Below, one piece after another: positions 22,858-32,727 of a stretch of DNA of 64,000 bases. The position numbers were made by a program, and so were the translations under genes. The notes beneath the pieces are model-generated. The model saw nothing but the letters and a program-made list of their open reading frames with translations. It did not search any database and was not told the origin of the DNA. This DNA is from Mucidula mucida (Eukaryota; Basidiomycota; Agaricomycetes; Agaricales; Physalacriaceae), in assembly GCA_015501055.1 (NCBI GenBank), contig JADNYV010000055.1:124001-188000 (forward strand), written 5' to 3'. Each line of letters opens with the position of its first letter. Positions within the stretch are counted from its first letter, which is position 1.

Positions 22858-24070
22858 TTAAAACATCTCACATTGCCCGGCGTCGCGCAACTCCAAGAGT
22901 ACGTTGCGCGCCTCATACCAGTTGGGTTTCTTGGCATAGATGGCGTGCTTGACACTGGTCACCTGAGGAGACACTAGGCCCCTGCGAATCAAGTCAGAGA
23001 AGATTTCAGAAAAAAGAATTGAGGCCTACCAATTGTTGGACAATCCAACACACTTGCCCTTGGAGACAGTGTACCAGTTTCCATTGTTGGCATTGGGTGG
23101 TGGTGTGTCCCAATTGACTGCATTGAGCGCATTATTAGTGTCCGCGTCCATGGCAGCTGTCAGCGGCTGGCATAGGTCCTGCGGGACTGAAGGCAGTAGC
23201 CGGCACTGCAAGTCGCGACTTTTCGAAAGCGAGCGAGCCAAAAACGTTCGCAAGCATGCTGACTGGGGAGGCCGCCTGAGAGACTGGGATAGAGGCCGCC
23301 TGAGAGACGGGGATAGAGGCCGCCTGAGGGACGGGATAGAGGCCGCCTGAGACACTGGCGCGTCGGAGACTGACGCGTCGGAGACTGGCGCCTCAGAGAC
23401 TGACTTCTGGGAGACAGGCAAAAAGACGGGAGCCGAATCCTCCGACGCTGCTTCGAAAGCAGCGGTATCGCCGACGAAGAACGAAACAGGGAGGGAGTGA
23501 CCCGGCCCGACGATTGCCTCTGCGCAATTTGCACAAACTGTTCAATGAATGAGCTTCAAGAACAGATGAGAACGAGGTAAACATACCTAGTGCAGTAGGG
23601 CCGTCATTCTTGGAATCAGTGGCCAGCACCTGTATATTTTCTATACAACATTGTTAGAAGAAACAAAAAACGCCAAAATGAAAACGTACTAGAAGCCGCA
23701 TAGGCAATAAGGTCAGCCGCCTCATAAGCCTTGGGGTGACGAGAGACTTAGAAAGCAATCAGCTCGAGTCGCAAGATTTGCCGGTCTACTATACCAGGAG
23801 TGTCGGGCAACGCAACCGATGGAAGAGAGTCGATTGAGAGGGAGGAGACGGAAGAGGCACCATCGGAGTCTGAAACAAAGCGTCAGTGCAAAAAAAACCT
23901 AATTAAAGTATCCGAACCATCTAGAAGGAGATAGATCAGGACTAGAGAGATATCAGAAGCAAAAGTGACCTACGCGTTATTGGTCCTGGCATCTCCATAC
24001 CGTGCGCGCGCAGAAGAGCAACAACATCACTGAGGGAGTACTGCTGGTCGTTGTTGAGTGTGGAAGGCAT
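22858..24070 (-). CDS. Viroplasmin / RNase H1 N-terminal-like protein, KDZ element cargo
   Basis: Starts at the ATG at 24070 (MPSTLNNDQQYSLSDVVALL) and runs through about five short exons to a TAA at 22858. The last intron is 22982-23029 (48 nt). The C-terminus, WYTVSKGKCVGLSNNW joined to GLVSPQVTSVKHAIYAKK and ARNVLLELRDAGQCEMF, fits the caulimovirus-viroplasmin / RNase H1 N-terminal domain, a small fold that binds RNA:DNA hybrids. No RNase H catalytic domain follows. The middle carries a CxxC pair (CANCAEAIVGP) and a proline/serine minisatellite. It is divergent from the gene at 24334, sharing a 263-bp intergenic region. It reads open, so it may still be expressible; role in the transposon unknown. 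Confidence 0.6.
23271..23360. repeat. 24-bp minisatellite within the viroplasmin-like gene
   Basis: Four near copies of GCCGCCTGAGAGACTGGGAT plus AGAG start at about 23271, 23295, 23319 and 23342, encoding repeated SLRRPLS-type residues on the minus strand. Further GAGACTG-based units follow to about 23400. Confidence 0.75.
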
Positions 24071-25852
24071 GTTAAGGAAGACAAGGTAAAACACCGTGTT
24101 GATGTGTCTTTAATAAGGAATGTGATTGGAGCGGAGCTCAAATCCAGTGGATTGACTGTACAGATTCATGATCGCAAGTGACTGATTCAAGACCGGCAGT
24201 TTCCGGAGGCAGTCAATGTCTCTTTTCTTCTTGGCGAAGGTCATATACGGTTATCAAGCTCGTACAACTGTGTATATATCATGGTGAGAATATGTATGAT
24301 TTTAGGGAACTGACACTGATCAAACCTTAGATTATGGAAAGTCTCCCCGACAAGGTACCGCCGCCGCCAATCGGATTAGCTAGCGAGCCGGATGCAGTTC
24401 CAAATGGATCACCTCCCGCATCGGCGCCAAAAAAGTCTAAGGGAAAGACCATCAAGGTACTCCAATGCGGATAACGCGTAACACAGAGATTGACGATCCT
24501 CATAGTCCCGTGTCCAACCCATTAAAAAAGCTCGGCCTCCTTTAGAAAAGCATTATAACCGCTGGACAACAACCGAGCAGTACGCGTTTTTGGATGAGTA
24601 CCGCCCTAAATACCTGGAGTTCAAAGCAAAAAGCCAGTTAAACCTTTTCTGGCCTGAAGTTGAGATAAATTTCTTCAAGCGCTGGTCGGTGTCGACAGTC
24701 TATGAACAGCTCAAGATTGGCTTAGACAACACAGTTACCTAAGAGTCCAATACCGTCACCAACAGAATGCCGCAAACCACCTAGTAGTTATTCCCACAAG
24801 AGCATTTTGGGTCTTGCGCTCACTCTCTGGCAGCGCCTTCACAACTGGTTTGAGAATAACAAGCCCTGAAACGGCCTTGCGCACCCGCCCAGAAGGACCC
24901 TTTAACTTCAACGCTTGTACTCGGATTCACCATGATGTGGAGATATTCCAACATCGTTACCGCGATCTAATTGATACTCACCTGGAAATCCCTCAAGCAA
25001 GCAAACCGGACGCGGTACACCTTACTCTTTTTCGACGCACACCAAATTGGCTTGGACAAACACTTCTCCTGAAGTGCGCAAGGAGTGCTCGGAGGCAGTG
25101 GAACAGGAGAGAAGGGAGAAAGAGGAATTAATGGTGCTGGAGCAGGAAGAGGACAGCCAAAAGCGGACACCCGAGCAGTACAGCAGGTATGTTGGTGTTT
25201 AGTCTTCTTAGTGAGCGCGTTTCACATGTGCTAGTGCTCTTGCTATGCTTCTCGCGCACATCAATGTTTTTACATCAAAAATTGCCGAAAGAACTGGCCA
25301 GATTTTCTTGATTGCTTGTGTGGGTCCGGATGAGAGGGGTGCTATCACCTCGCAATTGTAAGCTCATCATTGCTTTTCTACAATTTGATGCTGACATATA
25401 AAAAGGTGGCAGTTTGGACCCTCGTACGCGCAAGTCAACAACGTAGGCCATACCTTTGAAGACACATATTCCGGCTGTAAGTTGTATTTCTTGAACCAAT
25501 TTGAAGAGTATGGAAGAGGTTGTTTCAGTGAGTTGGAAGTCTTTTCTGCTTGCAGTGGGCCTAACTTGGTATTCAGCATGCACTATGCGCAAAAGTCACA
25601 TCCTTGAGGAGCGTTGGCGCAAGGTTGCGCCAGTGGCAAAAGCACCAGACATGATATTAATTGATGAGAGCACGATTCCCGCACCGGTACTCACTGGCCT
25701 CGTTGAAACCAAAGATGGACTCAATGTTCTTGGTCCCAATAGTACTGCTCCGGACAAAGAGCTCACTTCAGGCAAACCCAACAATGACATCTGGGTACCA
25801 GATCCCTTTGTGATGAATGTGTCACAGTTACCCTCAGGTGTGTCATTGCCGA

Positions 25853-26110
25853 ACATGGAATCATCCATGACTTTGGCGCCCTCATTCATGTTCCCTGTCT
25901 CTTTGCCACCCTCCATGGAATCATCCATGACTTTGGCGCCCTCGTCCACGTTTGCTATCTCTTCAACACCCTACATGGAGTCATCCATGACTTCCGATCC
26001 TCGTCTACTCAAGGCCCGTTGTTTCCAAACATGACTTTGGCGCCCTCGTCCACTTCAGACCCGTCGTTTCTGAACATGGAAGGATTGATAACTTTGGTGC
26101 CCTCATCCAC
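25853..26110 (+). repeat. 60-bp coding minisatellite
   Basis: Units starting near 25855, 25915 and 25975 share CATGGAATCATCCATGACTT followed by TGGCGCCCTC; further partial units follow at about 26028 and 26075. It encodes repeated MESSMTLAPS blocks. Confidence 0.8.
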
Positions 26111-26689
26111 TTCCCCTGTCTCTTCACCAACATTCATGCTCGCTCCTTCTGATTCATCTAACTTTAGATTGGGCAAAATCTATGCCCCAGGTTGAGTGGG
26201 AGCAAATGAACAGCTTCATCAAAAAGCTCGATGCTACTTCAACTTCTGCTGTACAGCCAGTTCCCAACATGTCGTCCACCACCGTGATGGCGCCAGCTGC
26301 TCCGGCACCAGTTGTTGCGCAGGAGGTTAGACCGTCAGTCTCTGGACTACTCTCAATTCCACTGGCGGCGCCTCACTCTGGGTCTACGCATTCCAGATTT
26401 AATTGGTTCAGCCGCCCAGAAGAGCCTTCCCTGTTTCCTCCTACGTCGACACCAATGATATCAAAGCCAATCTCCCCACCACCATCTACCACTACGACAA
26501 AATTTATTCCATTAACAACGTCAGCGTGGAACCCTAATCCGCGCATCTTGAAACCTGCTATCATTAAAGACGCCCTTCCACCATCAAGCCTGACGGATCT
26601 GATGTGGTTCTTAGAGGAAGTCTCATGGGAGAGACAACACCACCATCTGAACTACCCTCTTCTCGGGTAAGGAAGGGTACAAAGAAAGC

Positions 26690-26800
26690 GCTTGCGGCAA
26701 AGAAAGCGCCCCCTGCCGCAAAGAAAGCGCCGGCAGCAAAGAAAGTGCCCGTGGCAAAGAAAGTGGCGCGGCAAAGAAAGCAGCTGCGGCAAAGAAAGGC
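26690..26800 (+). repeat. Short GCAAAGAAA repeat, lysine/alanine-rich coding
   Basis: About seven units of (G)GCAAAGAAAG(C/T) spaced 15-18 bp encode an AAKKAP-type stretch resembling a histone H1-like tail. Confidence 0.75.
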
Positions 26801-27796
26801 CGCTTCACAGCAAGCGCCAGTTGTTGCACCAACTTCCACGCCTGCACTGCCTTCCTCTGACTTGGTGCCACGCAGTTCCGACTCCCCTCACCCTGTACCT
26901 CGTCCTATGCCTCGTCCTCGTGTTCTAGCAGACACTCAACAGTCAATTCAAGAATCACAAGATTTGTTGGGCCGACTTCTCAGCGGAAGCGAGGAGCTCC
27001 TATGCAAGAGCCGATCCCTCTAGTCAGCCGTTCAACTAACAAGGAGAATATACCGCCTTGGTACGGCGACCTGCATTAGGCATGCGGAGTCGCGCGATGG
27101 GCGATGATTGGGATGTCTAGTTCTAACTTTCGAGCATCTTGAAGGAGATATGAACAAGGATGGTGTTCACTAGTAAGTTGCCGTGGCCCTAGCTTGTATT
27201 CTTTGATCTGACCTTGCTATTAGCAGCGCTTACCTATTAGCTCTCTACAACCGAAAGAACTTATTGCGTGGCTGGCCAACAGAAGCTTTGAGGAGCCGCC
27301 GCAACTGAACAACATTGATATGTATGGAAAGGCATGGCACGATTGGTGGAACGAGATCCAGCACCCCTTACATGTTGTATGGCCAAATTGTCTCTACCTG
27401 TCACGAATACAAGCCCGAGCAGCTGATAACTTTACGGTGTGGTGGAGAACATGGGCTTGTTTCAGTCCTTTTAGGTTTATTCTGGTGGGGCGCGCTTCTT
27501 GGAACGTCGAACAATTGTGATGCACAGTTGAAGTTGTGGTTGGAGGCCGTGCATGACTTTCACCAGTGTGTTGAAGTCATGAATGACCTGGGTTCGGGTG
27601 TGGACGTGTCCGGAGCAAGGCTAGAAAGAAGGCATGTTTGTCTTAGGCATCTCTTTATGTGTTGTATCTTTTCTGTACTTCCGATGTTTTCTGTGTAGTC
27701 CTGTACTTGTTTTTTTCTTTCTTTTTTGATTCAGCATGCAAATAATATATAAAAATTTGAATCAACCTGGTGTGAATATCTTGTACTTTGTAGTCT

Positions 27797-27904
27797 TGAC
27801 TTAGTAAAGTCAAGGGGGAGTACTCGGAACTTTGCGACTTAGCGAAGTGAACGGAGAATACTCGGACTTGTTGACTTAGCAAAGTCAAGGCGGAGTAGTT
27901 GAGG
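27797..27904. repeat. Three imperfect tandem units of about 36-38 bp near KDZ right end
   Basis: Units begin TGACTTAGTAAAGTCAAG, CGACTTAGCGAAGTGAAC and TGACTTAGCAAAGTCAAG, each followed by a GGAG(T/A)A block. They lie about 340 bp from the right terminus. Confidence 0.7.
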
Positions 27905-28154
27905 TACATTCTTATGCCTACTGATCAGGGAATGTCCCGAATGTCCCCCCAGATCAAGATTCCATCGAGATCCCCAAGCACGAGGTCGATGGACCATCCC
28001 AATCAGTAATGCTGGGGGCGCGCGCATTCCGTTTTGGGCAACGGTCGCTTTTAGAACCCAAAGCCCTGCCCAATGTGGAAGCGCGCAGGGAATTTTGGAT
28101 TCTATGCGGAATCATACATTACCCCGCTTGGTCCATGCATGATTTCCTCTGCTC

Positions 28155-28243
28155 GAGGTGGACTGCTAATTACAAGGAGTCTTGTATGAACTCTAGGGTT
28201 CTAATTAGCAGGGGATCATGTATGGAATTACCCTTATAGCCTG
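28155..28243 (-). repeat. Right terminal inverted repeat of the KDZ element, with hairpin
   Basis: CTGCTAATTA (28163-28172) and TAATTAGCAG (28202-28211) form a 10-bp stem around a loop containing GTCTTGTATGAAC, the reverse complement of the left loop core. The stem base pair that is T-A at the left end is G-C here. Confidence 0.8.
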
Positions 28244-29010
28244 ACTGTTTGAATGTCTGAAATTGGAGTAACCGCCAATACGTCTCGGGATTTGAATGAG
28301 GCTGTTAGCCTATGGCGTACAAGTTGCTCCCTCGTTGCCATGCTTTCAAGGAATGAGTAAGGATTCTGATGGGAAGGTGACTGCACGTACATCGTCCCCT
28401 TCTCTAAACAGTTCTTGCAGAGTCTAATTCGTGATTGCCATTGTATATACTTGGTCGGTGTCTTCGAACAATGCTGAGAAGAGATCACGGACACACAAAC
28501 ACTTATCAATGGTTTGGATGCACGTACATGACAATGTTTATCGAATAGAAGATTCGCATATAACGGCTTGCTCAAGTCTTCAATCATAGGCGGAAGACCT
28601 TCCACCCCAAGCGCGCATGTCTCCAGATAAAGGCGCTCTCCTTGGTCATGAGATATGTGCGCAGCATTTTTTTACTCATGTGCAGGAGTCATAGGCTCCA
28701 AGTACGAGAAAATCTAGAGAGTTTAAGTAAGAAACATGAAGTGCAACGGGGAATAATCCAACCTCGAAAGAATGTCGAGAGGTGTGTCGGTGACTGCCTT
28801 AATTTTCCTTGTCGCCCGGGACATTGGTCGAGGATTCGACGGGACGCTAATCTTGGGCGCTTGCGGGGCTTTTTCTGAGGCACTTTTCTATTGTGTCCGC
28901 GGCATCCACGTCTGGGACGCTAACCGGGCGCGCTTCTTCAATGGCTTGGCTTTGGCTTCTGGATTCACGGCGGCAATTCGGTTGGAGCGACGAGGAGGAA
29001 CAGACAACAT
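28244..29010 (-). pseudogene. F-box protein copy C (N-terminal piece, partner of copy B)
   Basis: Starts at the ATG at 29010 (LSVPPRRSNRIAAVNPEAKA) and runs leftward through the F-box region and the zinc-knuckle region (CSKTPTKYIQWQSRIRLCKN) to the KDZ insertion point. Small deletions break the frame after RARLAS, and six bases are missing in the F-box helix (ATGAGTAAAAAAATG). Together with 11962-13621 it is one gene interrupted by the transposon exactly where copy A has an exon/GTACGT splice donor. Confidence 0.85.
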
Positions 29011-29584
29011 TGTGGTGGTGGTAAAGCAACCTCATTGTACTCGGGTCTAATATCAGGAGGCCAAATTGGGTCACCTGATCGTACGCCTCCCTCAATTAGG
29101 CGAACAATGGGTGATGTGGATCGACAGGATCGCCACATCAATATCCGCGTGGCTCACGCGCCAAATTTAGATCTCAGTATTTCGCTGCATTGTAATGCGT
29201 GAAGACTAGTGAGAGCAGGAAGAAAGATCAAGCCGGCGGCGGCGGCTTGTCTTCCTAGTGTGGATGTCCAAATAGAGGTGATTAGTCACCCAGCTTAGTC
29301 ACCCCTACTACTGCTTTTTTCTTCTTCCTTGCTCACTCTTTACACTTGAAATACAGTTCTTCCGCAGCCGAGGCCTTTCGGCTCCACAGCAAACTCTCAT
29401 TGTCTTACCGTCGCTTATTTTTGGGACCATGCTACCTCTCGAGGCATCGTTCCGAAAAATATCATCGTCGCAAAAACGCCACATCTGAGGCTTGCTGTTT
29501 CCCCAGCGCACGCCAACCCTTCATCCTCTATCAACGACGCCCCATACTCTGCAATTCAAAGGCACTGGTTGGGTGTCATCCATC
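29011..29584. other. 5' flank of F-box copy C and spacer
   Basis: 29011-29180 matches the 5' flanks of copies A and D, including CAATTAGGCGAACAATGG. No gene supported in the remainder. Confidence 0.6.
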
Positions 29585-29928
29585 ATGTCTTTCATTCTGA
29601 CCTCCCAAGAAACTATCAATGACTTGTTCAGCAGGAGGCGGCTTGACGTCCGTTGCTGGCAGGACTTTCTCGAAAAGTCGGTTCCCGAGTATCAGTTCTA
29701 TTGTGAAAGCAGGAAATTTACGAGACTCATTTCGACGTGGTTTCCAACGTCCCTGGTGTCATCATCCATATCAGTCCAACTAACGACACATCTGGATGGA
29801 CGGCGCTCCAAGTTCTCAATCTACCTGGGCACCTCTTTATCGGCGCCTCCTTCTTTCAAGAGGAAATGCTCCGAGAAGGGATGGCATTATATAGCCCACA
29901 CGACTTGAAGCATCTTGCCGGTAAATGA
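29585..29928 (+). CDS. Hypothetical fragment, uncertain
   Basis: An ATG at 29585 opens SFILTSQETINDLFSRRR..WQDFLEKS; a second frame then gives EIYETHFDVVSNVPGV, IIHISPTNDTSGWTALQVLN and HLFIGASFFQEEML. The two parts would need a very short intron (32 nt) or a frameshift to join. Text after 29737 looks protein-like, but no family is recognised and the 3' end is not clear. Could be a gene remnant. Confidence 0.3.
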
Positions 29929-30192
29929 CTCTTCCCCAAGTGACATGAACACTTTTTGACGTCTCTCCTTGGTGCCAGGTTCTAGAGGTGAACGGACGAG
30001 CCGACGAATCGGAAACAGGAGTACGTGGACGAATGGCATGCTTTACGGCAAAGAGTCCGGATCAGTATCTGGTTCATACACGTCTCCTAAACACGCGTCG
30101 CATCCTTCGCGCGCGCCGGATGATAGTGCATCACGGCACGTCGACTTCATAAATAACACAGGAAGTTGTATTCTCTTTCCAACAACAACGAC

Positions 30193-31329
30193 ATGACCAC
30201 CCATCCATCTATTGCCATCGTTGGCGCGGGCCCTAGCGGTCTCATCTTTGCGCGTATCCTCCACCAGGGCGGAATAACACCCACCCTCTTCGAACTCGAT
30301 GCTTCCCCATCCGCGCGTGGCCAAGGCGGCACGCTGGACATCCACGAGGAGAGCGGGCAGCGCGCCATAGCTGCTGCGGGGCTGACCTCCGAGTTTCAGA
30401 AGATCGTCCGCCCAGAGGGCGACACGCTGCGGCTCGCGGACAAGACGGGCTTTCTACACATAGACGAAGCGAATCCTGGCCAGGAGCGCCCTGAGGTCGA
30501 TCGCGCGCAGCTCAGACGCATGCTCGTTGATTCTCTTCCTGCGGCGTGCATTCGCTGGGGCTCCAAGGTCGCGTCTGTCGCCCCCGAATCCAGCGGGACC
30601 AAGTTTTCCATCACCTCTGCGGACGGATCCACGGCTGGCGGGTTCGACCTCGTCGTCGGCGCTGACGGGGCTTGGTCGCGCGTGCGTCCTCTTCTTACAG
30701 ACGTGACGCCATTCTACTCCGGAATCAGCGGCATAGAATTTCACACGAGGCACCCGGATATGCTGGAGCTTGTTGGGCAAGGAAGCTACTTCTGTGCGAG
30801 CGATAATAAGGGTTTATTCGGCCAGCGCCAGGGCGACGGGAGCGTCCGTACGTATGCGATGCTGCGCGTGCCAGAGACGTGGCTCGAGGAGCAGGCGTTC
30901 AAGTTTCCCCAGGACAAGCATCGGTTTATGGAAGAGCACTTTGGGGACTGGAGCGAGGCGAATAAGAATCTGGTGTTGCTCTCTGGCGACGAGTGGAGTC
31001 CTCAGAGGAAGATGATAATGCTGCCGGTGGACCATACGTGGGTGACGCGCACTGGGGTCACGCTGTTGGGAGATGCGGCACATGTGATGACTCCATTTGC
31101 AGGGGAGGGAGTGAATAATGCGCTGGTGGACGGGATGGAGCTTGCGCAGGCGGTGTTGAAGAGTCCGGGTGATTTGGGAAAGGCGGTGAAGGAGTATGAG
31201 AAGGGAATGTTTGAGCGAGTGGGCACGGTGGCGGAGCAGACGCTGCAGGGGCTGGAGATGATTTTCAATGATAGGGCACCGATTCCGTTCAAGGAGTTCA
31301 TGGAGAGTCAAGGGCCGCCGCGTGAGTAG
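30193..31329 (+). CDS. FAD-dependent monooxygenase (UbiH/PHBH fold, TetX-like)
   Basis: Single exon, 378 aa, starting at the ATG at 30193 (MTTHPSIAIVGAGPSGL). It has the three class A flavin monooxygenase motifs: dinucleotide-binding GAGPSG near residues 11-16, the DG motif GADGAWSRVR at 156-165, and the FAD-ribityl motif GDAAHVMTPFAGEG at 293-306. GGTLDIHEESGQ at 45-56 resembles the TetX-type branch. Such enzymes hydroxylate aromatic or polyketide-like substrates using NAD(P)H and oxygen; the substrate here cannot be told. Length is normal for the family and no lesions are seen. No other biosynthetic gene is adjacent; an O-methyltransferase lies 10 kb away. No signal peptide, so cytosolic. 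Confidence 0.9.
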   Translation: MTTHPSIAIVGAGPSGLIFARILHQGGITPTLFELDASPSARGQGGTLDIHEESGQRAIAAAGLTSEFQKIVRPEGDTLRLADKTGFLHIDEANPGQERPEVDRAQLRRMLVDSLPAACIRWGSKVASVAPESSGTKFSITSADGSTAGGFDLVVGADGAWSRVRPLLTDVTPFYSGISGIEFHTRHPDMLELVGQGSYFCASDNKGLFGQRQGDGSVRTYAMLRVPETWLEEQAFKFPQDKHRFMEEHFGDWSEANKNLVLLSGDEWSPQRKMIMLPVDHTWVTRTGVTLLGDAAHVMTPFAGEGVNNALVDGMELAQAVLKSPGDLGKAVKEYEKGMFERVGTVAEQTLQGLEMIFNDRAPIPFKEFMESQGPPRE

Positions 31330-31606
31330 ATGACTCCTTTGATCTGTCTTTCTTGGTAGGTATCAGTGCGTAGTAAGTAGAACTTTGGGGGTAACAATGG
31401 ACGTCCTTTGATCTTATTTTGTTTTCGTGTTGCATTGTTCATAAGATTATGGCTCACATTCTTAGATCAACTTAAAGTATAATGATGGTCTTAGAATGTC
31501 TGTGGCATCATTTCATTGAGTGTTAACATTAAACGCGTACACGCATATCCATTTCCATTCTTCGATATCGCTACATTCTGATCCCGCAAAATGCTTTAAA
31601 TCTGGA

Positions 31607-31751
31607 GATTTGAAAGAACCTCAGCTCTCCGTAGCTCTCCATCGTCTCTCCGAATTTCTATAGGAAACACGTCCACTTCTAGTACATCTTCATTCCTTTT
31701 TTTTATTGCTGATACAGGAATGGAAACACCAATTTATGGAGCTATATAATG
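31607..31751 (+). repeat. Captured copy of the GATA gene 5' flank
   Basis: About 145 bp matching the reverse complement of 5770-5925, ending at an ATG (31749) as in the original. The sequence downstream is unrelated to GATA. Confidence 0.7.
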
Positions 31752-32661
31752 GACATCTTTACTCTTGCGTCTCCGCCAGTACGCATCTCAGCGTAGTGGT
31801 CTTTACCTGAAGAAAGCCTGGGGAATATATGTCGTGGATCGCTTCACAGGAATCGAGATCTGGGAAAATCCACACTTAACATTCTTCACGTTCCCTGCCC
31901 GCATCATGCAGGATGGCCATATCAGTACCGGCGATGGCATCTTTGGATTCGATAACATTGGGAAGATGCAGACCCGGCCGTATTATCTCGCCGAGGACAC
32001 ATCTCGAACGCAATCCGTGCTAACGCTTCGTCCACGGAGGGATTTTATACAGGCTGTCAAGGAACGATCAAAACGACTTACCTCTGGGCAACGACCACCG
32101 ACGTTCTCGAAGCAAGGGCAGGAGTACGAAGTGACTTTACAGCACGGAACGTATTCGCAGTGGCTTTGATTTCTGCAGGAGTTTTCCGTGCACTAATTAC
32201 AATCGCGTACCGAGGTTTGATGTGAACAGGTGTGTTTCCTCTTTTCGGATGTCTTGCAACGGCCTTTTCCTGACGACTGCCAGATATCTCATGCGCCGCG
32301 CGCCGAACGGTCCTGTTACAGAGCGCGTCGAGCCTAATCCGCCGATACCCATTCATGTAACGTCGAATGCGACGGAAGGGAAGCATGAGTGGGATAACAT
32401 ACGTATTGGGGAGGCGCTTTACAATCGTTTCCAGGTTGAGAAGTACCGATGTGAGTTAATGCCGGTTCGTGAAACTAGCCTTCACTGATACATATCGCAG
32501 TGTACTGGTCTTACCGACAGAGAGTATTCCAGCTCTTTTTGTTCCCACTTGTGATGCCGGCAGAGGGAGATCGACTCCCTAACAACAGCCTCTTTTTTCC
32601 ACGCTCGCCTGGGGCTTTTGTTGTTGGTCCCATCAGCCCTCGCACCCTTTCCTTTAAATAG
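31749..32661 (+). pseudogene. Unrecognised gene, probably decayed
   Basis: From the ATG at 31749 the frame closes quickly, but downstream there are coding-like blocks: AWGIYVVDRFTGIEIWENPH and FFTFPARIMQDGHISTG (31810-31930), RPYYLAEDTS, then ARYLMRRAPNGPVTERVEP, EWDNIRIGEALYNRFQVEKY, and after a clean 50-nt intron (GTGAGT..CGCAG, 32450-32499) YWSYRQRVFQLFLFPLVMP to a TAG at 32661. The blocks lie in different frames around 32050-32230. Family not recognised. Confidence 0.35.
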
Positions 32662-32727
32662 CTGTGATTTTCACTCCCAAACATCATTTTCTTCCCCCAA
32701 CTTCGTAGGACACGGCGACTAATTCTC

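Larger units (their letters stand above)
24334..27700 (+). pseudogene. Agaricomycete transposon-associated hypothetical protein, decayed
   Basis: Begins with an ATG at 24334 (MESLPDKVPPPPIGL); exon 24334-24456, intron 24457-24505, then RWTTTEQYAFLDEYRPKYLE and INFFKRW. Later readable parts: QRLHNWFENN, EVRKECSEAVEQERREKEEL, TPEQYSSALAMLLAHINV after a 25192-25235 intron, QLWQFGPSYAQVNNVGHTF, a repeat region, a K/A-rich stretch, and a C-terminal part with LIAWLANRSFEEPP and GLVSVLLGLFWWGALLG (27240-27570). The fragments follow the order of a multi-copy agaricomycete protein that I know only as hypothetical. In-frame TAA near 24740, TGA near 24870 and frame changes show decay. Divergent from the viroplasmin-like gene. 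Function unknown. Confidence 0.55.
13622..28243. mobile_element. KDZ-superfamily DNA transposon, 14.6 kb, inserted in F-box gene
   Basis: Comparing the uninterrupted copy A (TACGTACTGTTTGAATG) with pieces B and C places an insertion between 13621 and 28244, flanked by a 4-bp ACTG duplication (13618-13621, 28244-28247). The ends are diverged terminal inverted repeats: both contain TGATCCC..CTAATTA, GTTCATACAAGAC and TAATTAG(A/C)AG. Inside are a KDZ transposase on the minus strand, several further gene-like regions, a solo LTR and a hAT fragment. KDZ (Kyakuja-Dileera-Zisupton) elements are large DNA transposons expanded in Agaricomycetes. The coding genes carry stops and frameshifts, so this copy is not autonomous. 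Confidence 0.85.

Noticed and set aside
25853..26110. CRISPR-like repeat array
   Set aside because: Units are directly adjacent coding repeats without unique spacers, and the sequence is eukaryotic.
13622..28243. Possible TET/JBP dioxygenase gene, known to accompany KDZ elements
   Set aside because: No HxD..H iron-binding pattern with a downstream Arg found in any coding-like stretch of the element.
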